The notes under the pieces were generated by a model. That model saw only the letters and a program-made list of their open reading frames with translations, was not told the origin of the DNA and made no database searches. DNA of 64,000 bases from Nocardiopsis sp. TSRI0078 (lineage in GTDB: Bacteria > Actinomycetota > Actinomycetes > Streptosporangiales > Streptosporangiaceae): assembly GCF_001905145.1 (NCBI RefSeq), contig NZ_LWLB01000023.1, positions 496,001-560,000 of the forward strand, given 5' to 3'. The number at the start of each line of letters is the position of its first letter. Positions within the stretch are counted from its first letter, which is position 1. Positions 47,529 to 58,946 of the stretch are shown one piece after another. A program made the position numbers and the translations under genes.

Positions 47529-49901
47529 TCAGGACCCGCAGATCTCCCGGGCCCTGCGCAGGTCGGTGTGGATGCGGTCGACCCCCGCCGTCAGCGGCGG
47601 CAGCTGCGAAGCCACCCCGTTCAGCTCCCCGTAGCGCTGGCTGCGCCGCACCGGGCTGCCGAAGGCGATCCGCACGGTGATCTCCGCCAGGACGGCTCCG
47701 ACGAAGCCGATCACGCCCACGGTGAGCAGCAGGTTGGTGATCCCCTCCATGGCGGCGCCCATCGCCAGCTCGGTCACGATCCCGGCGGGGATGCCGAGGA
47801 TGGCGAACCGGCAGAGCCGCAGGGCGAGCACCAGCCGCTCCTGGATCCGCACCCGGCTGCGCAGGGAGTCGTGCCTGGTCCTGACCTCGCCGTGGCGCTT
47901 CTCCCAGTGCCGCCGCTGCTCGGCCAGCGCCCGCATGGTCGGCACCGCGCCGTAGACCACCGCCGCGTACCCGGCGTTGACGGGCAGCGGCGCGGTCCGG
48001 ACACGGTTCCACAGGATGGCCACCCACTCCCCCACGCCCGTGTCGCCGCCGTCGCCGGGCGGCACCATCCGCTCCGGGTGCAGCAGGAAGGTCAGGATGA
48101 GGGCGGTGCTGACGTTGACGTGCGCGGCGCGCCACCCCTCCAGGTCACTGGTCAGCTGCCTGTGGAAGGCGTTGGCGGCCTGCTCGGCCTCGTCGAGGTA
48201 CTCGGCGAGCCGCATCAACTCGCCGGAGTCGTCGCCGTGGTGGGCGCCCATGATCCGGAGCAGGCTCGGGCGGGCCATCAGGAGCATCTCGTTGGCCAGG
48301 GGCGCGCCGGTGAGCAGGGGGCGCGGGTCGGTGAACATCTCGCGCAGTTCGGCCACGGTGGCGCCCCTGCCGCGGAAGATGGGCGGCAGGTCGGGGCGCA
48401 GCTGGGAGACGAAGGAGGCCACCGCCAGGTTGGCGTCGCTGTTGGCGTGCCCGCGGAACAGGGAGCGGTCCAGGGTGGTGTCGCCGAGGTCGTTGACGAG
48501 CCAGGCGCCGAGGGCGGACCGCTCGGCCGGGTCGCTGAAGACCTGGACGGCGGCGCTCCAGTTCTGCTGCATCGCCGCGGCCAGATCGCGCGGGTCGGTG
48601 AACCGGATGCCGTGGAAGTGGTACGGGGGCACACCGGCGTGGTGCCGCGGCGGCGCGGCGGGCCCCGAGCCCACCGGCCCCGACGCGGGGGGCGGGGAGT
48701 ACGGCGGCGGTGACGCGGGGGCGCCGTGGGGCGGCCGCGTGCCGGGAGCGGCGGGGTCCGGACCCGGTGCGGGCGGCGCGGTGTGGGACGGAGCCGCGTG
48801 GGGCGGAGCCAGACCGGCGGAGGGTTCGGCGGAATCGGCGCCTCCGGGCGCCATCCGCGTGTAGGCGCGGGTCGGGTCCACCGGGACCTGCGGGGCCACC
48901 CTGGTCGGGTCCACCGGGGTACGGGTCGCCACACGGGTGGGGCTCACCCGCGCGGGCGCGTCGGAGGCGGCCCGGGCGGGGTCCGCGTCCGCCCCGGTGT
49001 ACGCGTCCCGTGCGGTCCCGTTGGCCCCCGCCCCCGGGGAGGGCGCTCCCGCGGCCGGGGGCCGCCCGCCGCCGGCGGGCGCGCTGACCAGCCGGTTGAG
49101 CAGGGTGGTGGCGTCGGGGCGGCGCTCGGGGTCCTTGTCCAGGCAGGAGCGGACGATCCCGGCCAGCGGCTCGGTGAGCGCGCCGAGGTCGGGCTCCGCG
49201 CCCAGGATGCGGGCGATGCGGGAGGCCTGGGTGGGTCCGGGGAAGGCCTCCCGCCCCGTGGCGGCGTAGACCATGACCGAGCCCCAGGAGAAGATGTCCA
49301 CCGCCGGGGTCAGCCGCATGCCCTCCAACTGCTCGGGCGCCATGTACCCGATGGTCCCCACCACACCGCTGGCGGTCACCGAGGTCGTCTCCACGGCGCG
49401 GGCGATACCGAAGTCGATCACACGGGGGCCGTCGGGGGCCAGCATGATGTTGTCCGGCTTGAGGTCGCGGTGCACCACCCCCGCGGCGTGGATCGCCGCC
49501 AGGGCGGTGGCGGTGGAGATCGCCAGCCGGTGCAGTTCGACCCCGCTCCGGGGGCCGTCCTCGGCCACCGCCGCCTGCAGGGTGGGGCCCTCGATGTACT
49601 CCGTGGCGATCCACGGCTCCTCGGCCCCGGGATCGGCGTCCAGGATCGCGGCGATGCAGAAGCCGCTCACCCGGCGGGCCTGCTCCACCTCGGTGGCGAA
49701 GCGGCGGCGCATCTCGGGGTCGCCCGCCCAGCTGGCGTGCAGGAGCTTGACCGCGGCACGGCCGCCGTCGGGGGCCTCGCCGAGGAAGACCTCGCCGAAA
49801 CCGCCCCTTCCCAGCGAACGCACCAGTCGGTAGTTCCCCGCCATGCGGCCCGGGTCCCGACCCGTCCCGCCGCTACCGCCCCGGCCGTCCTGGTCGTCCA
49901 C
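47529..49901 (-). CDS. Serine/threonine protein kinase with C-terminal membrane module
   Basis: 790 residues. The kinase domain is at about 24-275, with the Gly loop GRGGFGEV, Lys52, HRDLKPDN (catalytic Asp146), DFG at 163-165 and MAPEQLEG. Residues 285-425 are Pro/Ala-rich, with PTRVA-type repeats. The C-terminal 360 residues are a domain I do not recognise (FHGIRFTDPRDLAAAMQQNW), ending in two or three hydrophobic segments at about 685-750. There are no PASTA repeats. The kinase is cytosolic and probably tethered through its C-terminus. The start is a GTG at 49901. Confidence 0.88.
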   Translation of the reverse strand: MDDQDGRGGSGGTGRDPGRMAGNYRLVRSLGRGGFGEVFLGEAPDGGRAAVKLLHASWAGDPEMRRRFATEVEQARRVSGFCIAAILDADPGAEEPWIATEYIEGPTLQAAVAEDGPRSGVELHRLAISTATALAAIHAAGVVHRDLKPDNIMLAPDGPRVIDFGIARAVETTSVTASGVVGTIGYMAPEQLEGMRLTPAVDIFSWGSVMVYAATGREAFPGPTQASRIARILGAEPDLGALTEPLAGIVRSCLDKDPERRPDATTLLNRLVSAPAGGGRPPAAGAPSPGAGANGTARDAYTGADADPARAASDAPARVSPTRVATRTPVDPTRVAPQVPVDPTRAYTRMAPGGADSAEPSAGLAPPHAAPSHTAPPAPGPDPAAPGTRPPHGAPASPPPYSPPPASGPVGSGPAAPPRHHAGVPPYHFHGIRFTDPRDLAAAMQQNWSAAVQVFSDPAERSALGAWLVNDLGDTTLDRSLFRGHANSDANLAVASFVSQLRPDLPPIFRGRGATVAELREMFTDPRPLLTGAPLANEMLLMARPSLLRIMGAHHGDDSGELMRLAEYLDEAEQAANAFHRQLTSDLEGWRAAHVNVSTALILTFLLHPERMVPPGDGGDTGVGEWVAILWNRVRTAPLPVNAGYAAVVYGAVPTMRALAEQRRHWEKRHGEVRTRHDSLRSRVRIQERLVLALRLCRFAILGIPAGIVTELAMGAAMEGITNLLLTVGVIGFVGAVLAEITVRIAFGSPVRRSQRYGELNGVASQLPPLTAGVDRIHTDLRRAREICGS

Positions 49902-50086
49902 CGGTCCACCCCGTATCCGTCGTCATCACATCCCCGGTAGCCCATGACGGGCCCGTGGGAACTATAGCCACGTTTCGGTCGGCCCGAACCCGGTGACATG
50001 GGCAGGTACCGAAGTTCCACTCCGTAGGGGCAGATGGTGGCCCCCGGGGCTGGTGTTCAGCGAGGTGCGCATCCGATACCGCTCCG

Positions 50087-51463
50087 TTACGTCCCCGCCG
50101 GTCGGCCGCGACGGTGGTCGCCGCGCTGGATCCGCTGGACGAGGTCGTCGGTGAGGGTGCCGTACCCGGTGGCGGCCCACACGCTGTCCTCGGCGGGCAC
50201 CTCGTAGTACGGGACCGTCTCCCCCTCGTACTCGGCGGGCAGGACGACGGGGCGCACCCGGTCGCGTACGGCCCTGGCGCACTCGGCGCACAGCGGAACG
50301 CGGATGGTGCGCGTACCGCCGAACTCGCGCCAGGACGTCACCTTGGTCTCCGTGCCGTGCAGCGGGTTGGCGTAGCAGTGGCGGCGCCGGACGGCGGTAC
50401 GCGCGCCCCTGGAGGCCTCCTCGATCGCGTCCTCGGCCATGTCCAGCAGCACGAGCACGCCGACGGCGTCGGGCAGGGCGGCCCCCTCGGCCGCCATCCG
50501 GTCGTGGACGGCGGCCGCCGCGGAGCGTGCGTCCAGGGCGCGCCGCAGGCTCTGGTGCGCCTTCTGTCCCCTGCTTCCCCCGGAGTCCAGGCGGCTCAGG
50601 CGCTCGCCGACCTCGATGAGGTCGCGCTCCCCCTGTTCCACCAGGGAGTCCAGCCGGGCCCGGTCGGCGTTGTCGAACGCGGCGTGCTGGGCGACCGGGG
50701 CCGCCCTCCCGGCCGGCCCCGCCGTGAACCGGCGCCGGAGGAGCAGTGCCGACACGAGCGCGAGCAGGACCGCGGCCACGGCCCCGAGCCAGGCCGGCGG
50801 TCCCGTGCCCGCCTCCGCGTCCGTGCCCCGGGCCGCGACCGCGTCCTGCGTTTCGGTGGCCTCCGGGGCCGCCTCGTCCGTGCCCCCGAGGTGGGGGTTG
50901 GCCTCCTCGTAGGCGCGGAGGGCCTCGTCGTAGGCCGCACGGGGGTCGTCGGACAGCGCGGTCTCCACGGCCAGGTCGACCTGTTCGAGCATGGAGCCGT
51001 CGAAGCCGGTCCCGTAGGAGGCGACCAGGGAGCCGTAGTGCGCCGGGGCGCTCCCGCCGGAGGAGAAGTCCGCGCCGTGGAACCCGCCGTGGACGTCGTA
51101 GGCCAGGTAGTGGCCCCCTCCCCCGCCCCTGCGGTCGTGCAGGACCGACAGCAGGGCGGCGGCGTCGCCGTCCCACGCGTCGCCCTCCGCCAGGGGCACC
51201 ACGACCACGTACAGGTCCAGGCCGGCGGAGTCGATGGCCCCGTCCACGCGCTCCTGCTCCTCCGCCGGGAAGGCGCTCTCGTAGGCGGGGTCGACGTACA
51301 CGCGCGACGCGGCCAGGGCATCGGCGACGGTCTGGACCGGGTCCCGCCGGTCCCCGGCCCCCTGGGCCGACGCCCCGGCCGCGGGGAGCAGGACCAGCAG
51401 GGCACAGGCACCGGCGGTCAGCGCTCGTGCCGCGTACCGGAGCGTCGGCAACTCAGAGGGCAT
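50087..51463 (-). CDS. Membrane protein with secreted N-domain and cytosolic Cys motif, paralogue 2
   Basis: 458 residues from ATG 51463, GAGGAG 4 nt upstream, overlapping the preceding stop by 11 nt. A signal peptide (ends ASAQ) leads to an extracytoplasmic alpha/beta domain with YVVVVPLAEGDAW, resembling a TPM-type fold. One transmembrane helix lies at about 225-247. The cytosolic part carries CYANPLHG and VPLCAECARAV, four cysteines that could bind metal. The same C...NPLHG...PLC..CA pattern occurs in the upstream gene, so these are tandem paralogues. The function is unknown. Confidence 0.78.
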   Translation of the reverse strand: MPSELPTLRYAARALTAGACALLVLLPAAGASAQGAGDRRDPVQTVADALAASRVYVDPAYESAFPAEEQERVDGAIDSAGLDLYVVVVPLAEGDAWDGDAAALLSVLHDRRGGGGGHYLAYDVHGGFHGADFSSGGSAPAHYGSLVASYGTGFDGSMLEQVDLAVETALSDDPRAAYDEALRAYEEANPHLGGTDEAAPEATETQDAVAARGTDAEAGTGPPAWLGAVAAVLLALVSALLLRRRFTAGPAGRAAPVAQHAAFDNADRARLDSLVEQGERDLIEVGERLSRLDSGGSRGQKAHQSLRRALDARSAAAAVHDRMAAEGAALPDAVGVLVLLDMAEDAIEEASRGARTAVRRRHCYANPLHGTETKVTSWREFGGTRTIRVPLCAECARAVRDRVRPVVLPAEYEGETVPYYEVPAEDSVWAATGYGTLTDDLVQRIQRGDHRRGRPAGT

Positions 51464-53465
51464 CGGTCTCCTCCACGAGCCTCTTGACCATGCGGCCGGG
51501 ACTTCGCGCCCCGAAGCGGTGCCGGACCCACGTGCGGTCGTCCAGCGACAGGTAGCTCCTCCACGCACCCCCGCGGTCGCGGACGCGCAGCACGTTCGCC
51601 TCCTGCTCCTTCCGGGGCAGGCCGGCGCACCCCCGGCACAGCGGTGCGACCGTGCCCCCGGTCACCCCGGAGCCGTGGAGGCCCCTCGCGGGGCCGTGCA
51701 GGGGGTTGACAGCGCACAGGGCCCCGTCGGCGGGGGCACCGGGGGCCTCCAGCACCGCGTGCACCCTTCGGGAGACGGCCACCACGCCCACCAGGTCCAG
51801 GTCGTCGGGGTCACCGTCCATGACCATCAGCGCCGCCTCGATCTGGGGCATCAGCGAGCGCGGGACGTGTGCGGCCCGGCCGGAGGAGAGCAGGGAGCCC
51901 AGCCGCGCGCGCTCCCTCCCGGCCAGGGCGCGCAGGGAACGCGACGAGGGGCTGCGCCACCGCTGCCTTTGGATCGCGCGCGCCAGGGCGAGGGGGCCGA
52001 GCACGGCGCCGGCGAGGAGCAGGGCGGCCAGGGGCCCGAGGAACAGCAGTCCGGGGAGGAAGCCCTCGGAGAAGTACCTCTGCGTCCGTGTGGCGGGGAC
52101 GTACACCGGCTCCTCGGCGAAGTAGGGCGCGTCGTCCGCCTCCGGCGATGTCTCCGTGTCCGCGACCAGGTCGAGTACGGCCTCGATCGCCCGTGCCGGG
52201 GTGGGCTCCTCGACCCCGTTGACGGCCGACCACAGGGTGTGGGCGCCGATCCCCACGCCGACCGGGAACGCGCCCACCTCGACGGAGCCCTCGTGGGAGC
52301 GCCCGGACACGACGACGTAGACCGCGTCCTCTCCGCTCACCGAGGCCAGGGCATGGGCCAGGACCTCCGGATCCCCGCCGAACTCGTCGGTGCCGTCCAT
52401 CGGCATGACCACCGCGCGGACCGGGACCGGTGCGTCGGCGATCCGGGCCGCGGTCCCGGCCAGTCCCTCCAGCGGCACCGGCGCGAGGGGGTCCACGTAC
52501 AGGGGCGCGGGGGCCTGTGCCAGCTCCCGGGCCAGGCGTCGCACCCGCACCGCGGAGGGGACGTAGGGCGGCTCGGAACGCGCCTCCTCCACCGGATCGG
52601 GAACCTCCGCTCCCCCGGGGGGAGCACTGAGCGTGCGGGAGAGGGGAAGCAGCGCCACGGCCGCGGTCAGGGGCAGCACGAGCGCCAGAGCTCCGGCGTA
52701 CACCCGGGCCCGGGGCCCGCCGGAACGGGGGCGCCGGGCCAGACGCCAGGCCGCGTAGCAGCCCAGGGCGAGGACGGCTCCCGCCCCCGTTCCGGCCATG
52801 AAGCCGGTGTTCCCGGGGCCGACGGAGCTGGTGGGGTCGAGTTCGCCGAGGAGCTCCTCCCACGCCGTGGGCTCGGATTCGTGCTCCCACTCCCGGGCGG
52901 CCCGCTCCTCCACGCCGGGGTCCACCAGCGCGGCGGCGTAGTGCTCGGCGAGCTCGTCGACGGGGGTCTTGTGGTCGACCCCGGGCTCCTTGGCGACCGC
53001 ACTGGTGGCGGCGTCGACGGGCAGGTCCACTCCGTGGGCCTCGGCCTCGATCCAGGCGCTCTCCGGCCGGATGTGGACGTAGATCCCCTCCTCGCCGAGC
53101 CTGTCGTGCAGCGAGGGCAGCATCTCCCCTCCCCACTCCGCTCCGGTGCCCGGGAAGGGGCTGGCGACGACGTGGTAGGGCACGCCCAGCTCACCGAAGG
53201 CACTGTGCAGGTCCGCTTCGAGCCGGTCCGTGTCGTACCTGCCGGACAGGGCCTCGTCCACGACCACGGCGGCGCCCTCGGGCTGTTCGGACAGCAGGGC
53301 GGCGTAGTGGGTCGCGGGGGTCACGCCCTCCTCGTAGGCCCGGAGGTCGGACTCGGGCTCGGCCGAGGCCGGCGCCGCGGCCAGGAGGGGGAGGAGGGCC
53401 AGCGGGGAGAGGAAGGAAAGAACCGGTACGGGGGTCCGGAGACGGAGACCGGTGACACCGAGCAT
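51453..53465 (-). CDS. Membrane protein with two secreted modules and cytosolic Cys motif, paralogue 1
   Basis: 670 residues from ATG 53465. A signal peptide (LLAAAPASAE) is followed by a first extracytoplasmic module (VVVDEALSGRY, IYVHIRPESAW), two helices at about 216-265, a second similar module (YVDPLAPVPLEGL, AVYVVVSGRSHEG) and another helix at about 477-500. The cytosolic tail carries CAVNPLHG and VAPLCRGCAGL. It has the same layout as the next gene with one module duplicated. No family name is recognised. Confidence 0.78.
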   Translation of the reverse strand: MLGVTGLRLRTPVPVLSFLSPLALLPLLAAAPASAEPESDLRAYEEGVTPATHYAALLSEQPEGAAVVVDEALSGRYDTDRLEADLHSAFGELGVPYHVVASPFPGTGAEWGGEMLPSLHDRLGEEGIYVHIRPESAWIEAEAHGVDLPVDAATSAVAKEPGVDHKTPVDELAEHYAAALVDPGVEERAAREWEHESEPTAWEELLGELDPTSSVGPGNTGFMAGTGAGAVLALGCYAAWRLARRPRSGGPRARVYAGALALVLPLTAAVALLPLSRTLSAPPGGAEVPDPVEEARSEPPYVPSAVRVRRLARELAQAPAPLYVDPLAPVPLEGLAGTAARIADAPVPVRAVVMPMDGTDEFGGDPEVLAHALASVSGEDAVYVVVSGRSHEGSVEVGAFPVGVGIGAHTLWSAVNGVEEPTPARAIEAVLDLVADTETSPEADDAPYFAEEPVYVPATRTQRYFSEGFLPGLLFLGPLAALLLAGAVLGPLALARAIQRQRWRSPSSRSLRALAGRERARLGSLLSSGRAAHVPRSLMPQIEAALMVMDGDPDDLDLVGVVAVSRRVHAVLEAPGAPADGALCAVNPLHGPARGLHGSGVTGGTVAPLCRGCAGLPRKEQEANVLRVRDRGGAWRSYLSLDDRTWVRHRFGARSPGRMVKRLVEETDAL

Positions 53466-53823
53466 GCGGTGAGCATATCGGGGATTTACGGACGTCCGTC
53501 GACATGAAAGCGGTTACCCGGCCTCTCGCGCGGACATCGGGGCCGTGGGATAAACGCGACATACCGGATCATCACGCGGGATCCGCGCGACGCCCCCGGC
53601 GCCGATCCCGCGCTCCGCGTCCGCCTTTCACGCGGTGCCCCCGATTTTGGGGTTCGCACAGCTTCCTGGTGTTCCCTCTTGCCCTCCTCCGGCCGCAGGC
53701 TGGGAAGCGGGGACGACGCCGGGTGGTTCCATGGCGCTCTTCGCGCCTCGCGGACCGCACCGGTCCGGGACCACCCGATATCGGCGGTTCCCCGCACCAA
53801 GCCACGAAGGGAAACCAACTGCC
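53466..53823. promoter_or_regulatory. Divergent intergenic region before the small secreted protein
   Basis: 358 bases without a supported gene. ACGGACGTCCGT (53488-53499) is a perfect 12-bp palindrome 23 nt upstream of the minus-strand start, a possible operator. CCCC-GATTTT-GGGG (53639-53652) is a small stem. The 3' part is the 5' UTR of the secreted protein. Promoter boxes are not clear. Confidence 0.35.
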
Positions 53824-54075
53824 ATGCAGAAGAAGACCCTGTACCGAGTCACGCTCACCGTCATCGCCGCGCCCGTACTCGCGTTCGGAGCTCCGGCCGT
53901 CGCCTCGGCGGACGCCTACTACGAGTCGGAGACCAGCGTGGCCGGCCACGGCGGGGCGTTCAACCACGAGGTCGAGTCCTTCGCCGGGGATGGCGAGGCC
54001 TGGTTCGAGGAGTCCTGGGACTACGCCGGCAAGGACGGCGCCTACTCCTCCAGCACCGAGAGCGGTGCCGACTAG
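53824..54075 (+). CDS. Small secreted repeat protein
   Basis: 83 residues. A classical signal peptide (basic MQKKTLYRV, a hydrophobic core, cleavage after ASA near residue 30) leaves a mature, acidic, cysteine-free chain of about 53 residues. That chain is made of four 14-residue units: SADAYYESETSVAG, HGGAFNHEVESFAG, DGEAWFEESWDYAG and KDGAYSSSTESGAD, all with Ala plus an aromatic at positions 4-5 and most ending AG. AAGGGAAA lies upstream of the ATG. No known family; a beta-rich surface or matrix protein is a guess. It is monocistronic. Confidence 0.8.
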   Translation: MQKKTLYRVTLTVIAAPVLAFGAPAVASADAYYESETSVAGHGGAFNHEVESFAGDGEAWFEESWDYAGKDGAYSSSTESGAD

Positions 54076-54096
54076 CGCCCCACGACCGGAGGGGAC

Positions 54097-54131
54097 GGGC
54101 TCCCGGTACCGCACGCCGGTGCCGGGAGCCC
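54097..54131 (+). terminator. Terminator after the small secreted protein
   Basis: GGGCTCCCGGTACCG pairs with CGGTGCCGGGAGCCC (15 pairs, one G-T) around CACGC, 21 nt after the stop. Confidence 0.75.
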
Positions 54132-54156
54132 GCGGGCCCGGCGGCCCGCGCACGAC

Positions 54157-54193
54157 GCCGGTCCCCGTACCGCCCGGCGGTACGGGGACCGGC
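54157..54193 (-). terminator. Terminator after the SRPBCC gene
   Basis: GCCGGTCCCCGTACCG and CGGTACGGGGACCGGC form a perfect 16-bp stem with loop CCCGG, 22 nt beyond the stop on the minus strand. Confidence 0.8.
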
Positions 54194-54215
54194 GGTCCCG
54201 TCTCTGGTGGGGTGG

Positions 54216-54647
54216 TCAGGCGGTGGTCGTGGTCCCCGACGACTCGACGAAGGCCTTGAAGCGCTTCATGTCGCCCTTGGCCCGTGCACTGACCAGCCCG
54301 AGCTTGTCGCCGAGCTGTTCGACCACGCCCTCCGGGACGGTCTTGAGCTGGAGGGTGATCTTGCTGCTCGTGTCCGAGAGGCGGTGGAAGGTCACCACAC
54401 CCGCGTGGGTCGTGCCGTCCGTGGTCTTCCAGGCGACCCGCTCACCGGGGACCTGCTCGGTGACCACGGCCTCGAACTCCCTCTTCTGGCCGCCGATCTC
54501 GATGGTCCACACCATGTGCCCGTCGCCGGAGCGGACGACCTTGTCGACGCCTTCCATGAACGCCGGGAACTCCTCGAACCTGGTCCACTGCGCGTAGGCG
54601 GCGGTGACCGGAACGTCGACTTCCACCGACTCGATGATCTCTGACAT
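54216..54647 (-). CDS. SRPBCC family protein (polyketide cyclase/dehydrase type)
   Basis: 143 residues, a single START-like fold. It begins IIESVEVDVPVTAAYAQWTR and contains EEFPAFMEGVDKVV, VAWKTTDGTTHAGVVTFHRL and a C-terminal amphipathic helix (GDMKRFKAFVES), the pattern of coenzyme-Q-binding/cyclase-like SRPBCC proteins of actinomycetes. It binds a hydrophobic ligand; no enzyme activity can be assigned. It is monocistronic with its own terminator. Confidence 0.87.
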   Translation of the reverse strand: MSEIIESVEVDVPVTAAYAQWTRFEEFPAFMEGVDKVVRSGDGHMVWTIEIGGQKREFEAVVTEQVPGERVAWKTTDGTTHAGVVTFHRLSDTSSKITLQLKTVPEGVVEQLGDKLGLVSARAKGDMKRFKAFVESSGTTTTA

Positions 54648-54779
54648 TGGTCCGATTCCTTCGCCGTCGCTTGCGTTCGTCCTCCTCGGAGCCGCTACCC
54701 GGTGGCCTCCGAGGCAATCACCGTTCCGAGATCTTTCCGTGACCTCGTTTTGGGCAACCCTGGGTGCCCGGACGGCGAA

Positions 54780-54813
54780 GGGGCCGCCACCGTCGTCCGA
54801 CGGTGGCGGCCCC
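54780..54813 (-). terminator. Terminator of acnA
   Basis: GGGGCCGCCACCGTCG and CGACGGTGGCGGCCCC form a 16-bp near-continuous palindrome with a 2-nt centre, 30 nt after the aconitase stop. Confidence 0.8.
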
Positions 54814-54842
54814 GAGCGCGTCGCGCCTGGCGCGGGATCGTC

Positions 54843-57572
<2,730 letters not shown>

Positions 57573-57860
57573 GGTGTCTGCCTCCTGATCTCGCCACTTT
57601 GCTCCCAGCATCCTGCCCCATGGGGCGGGTGCGGGACCTACTGAGGCCGCCCTGACCGGGTGCCGGGGGCGGAGAGCCGCGGGGGTGGTCTCCGCCTGCC
57701 TTCCGACCTCCATCAGGTCCGCCGTGACCTGCGGCGACACCACTCGCCACCGGCCGGGCGGTCCGCTGGTCGCGGGCGCCCATGATGTTCGGGTCCGGGC
57801 GCCGTCAAGCGGTCAACCTCACACGCCCGAACCGGGAGCGGGTCGGGGGGAGCCCCGCTG
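57573..57860 (-). promoter_or_regulatory. Long 5' UTR of acnA
   Basis: If transcription starts near 57866, about 290 nt are untranslated. The stretch is GC-rich; apart from the Shine-Dalgarno I see no leader ORF or riboswitch-like conserved core. Confidence 0.35.
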
Positions 57861-57902
57861 TTATCTTGATGTCAAGCTATCTGACTTGTATCTCGATATC
57901 AA
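57861..57902 (-). promoter_or_regulatory. acnA promoter overlapped by two palindromic sites
   Basis: On the minus strand TTGATA (57901-57896) and TAGCTT (57878-57873) are spaced by 17 nt, a good promoter. CTTGATGTCAAG (57864-57875) is a perfect palindrome over the -10, and CTCGATATCAAG (57891-57902) a near-perfect one over the -35, centres 27 bp apart. This is how a MarR-type repressor would block the promoter; a MarR protein named TamR is reported to control aconitase in Streptomyces (from memory). Confidence 0.6.
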
Positions 57903-57957
57903 GTTATCGGGTGGGTGCCACCCGGGCGCGGCCGCCCCCCGAGAAGTCGCCCCGCTC

Positions 57958-58893
57958 TCAGTCCAACTGCGGCGCGACCTGCGACGCGACCAGTTCCAGG
58001 TGGTCCAGGTCGGACATGTCCAGCATCTGCAGGTACATGCGTTCCGCACCCGCGGCGGCGAACCGGCCGATCTTGTCCACCAGCTCGTTCGGGGTACCCG
58101 CCAGCCCGTTCTCCCGCAGCTCCGGCACCTCGCGGCCGATCCGCTCGGCCCGCCGGGCCACCTCCGCCTCGTCCTTGCCCGCGCACAGCACCTGCGCGGC
58201 GGAGTAGACCATCGGCGCGCCGCGCCCCGAGGCCCCGACCGCGGCGCGGGTCCGCCCGAAGGCGGCCGAGGTGTCCTCGACCGAGGCGAAGGGCACGTTG
58301 TACTCGTCTGCGTACTTGGCGGCCAGGCGCGGCGTGCGCTTGGGCCCGGTCCCGCCGATCAGCACCGGCGGCCGCGGGCCCTGCTCCGGCTTGGGGAGCG
58401 CGGGCCCCTCCGCCAGCCTGTAGTGCTTGCCCTCGTAGCGGAAGGTCTCGCCCACCGGGGTGGACCACAGCCCCGTGATGATGTCCAGCTGCTCCTCGTA
58501 GCGGTCGAAGCGCTCGCGGGCGGTGGCCGGGAAGGGGATCCCGTAGACCGCGTGCTCCTCCTCGAACCAGCCGGCGCCGAAGCCGAACTCCACCCGGCCG
58601 CCGCTCATGCGGTCGACCTGGGCGACGGAGATGGCGAGGGGGCCGGGGTAGCGGAAGGTCGCCGCGCTCATCAGCGTGCCCAGACGGATACGGGAGGTGT
58701 CTCGGGCCAGCCCGGCCAGGGTGATCCAGGCGTCGGTGGGCCCGGGGAGGCCGCTGACGTGATCTCCCATGTGCAGGTAGTGGTCAGATCGGAACAGGGC
58801 GTCGAACCCCAGGTCCTCCGCGGCCCTGGCGACGGCGAGCTGGTCCTCGTAGGTGGCCCCCTGTTGGGGCTCAAGGAAGATCCTCAGACGCAT
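57958..58893 (-). CDS. LLM class F420-dependent oxidoreductase
   Basis: 311 residues from ATG 58893 with GGGGG just upstream. The TIM-barrel luciferase-like fold shows LRIFLEPQQGATYEDQLAVA, FDALFRSDHYLHMGD, RIRLGTLMSAATFRYPGPLA, GRVEFGFGAGWFEEEHAVYG and PVLIGGTGPKRTPRLAAKYA. Similar proteins (TIGR03560-like) use reduced F420 or FMN. The substrate is unknown. It is unlinked to acnA (separate promoter) and divergent from the ECF sigma gene across 53 nt. Confidence 0.9.
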   Translation of the reverse strand: MRLRIFLEPQQGATYEDQLAVARAAEDLGFDALFRSDHYLHMGDHVSGLPGPTDAWITLAGLARDTSRIRLGTLMSAATFRYPGPLAISVAQVDRMSGGRVEFGFGAGWFEEEHAVYGIPFPATARERFDRYEEQLDIITGLWSTPVGETFRYEGKHYRLAEGPALPKPEQGPRPPVLIGGTGPKRTPRLAAKYADEYNVPFASVEDTSAAFGRTRAAVGASGRGAPMVYSAAQVLCAGKDEAEVARRAERIGREVPELRENGLAGTPNELVDKIGRFAAAGAERMYLQMLDMSDLDHLELVASQVAPQLD

Positions 58894-58946
58894 ACCCCCA
58901 TTTTCTCCCACAGCGGCCACCAGACCGAAACCGCCGCGCGGTTACC

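Noticed and set aside
53488..53499. 12-bp palindrome ACGGACGTCCGT as a regulator site
   Set aside because: Short GC-rich palindromes are expected by chance in this genome and no second copy or promoter box supports it.
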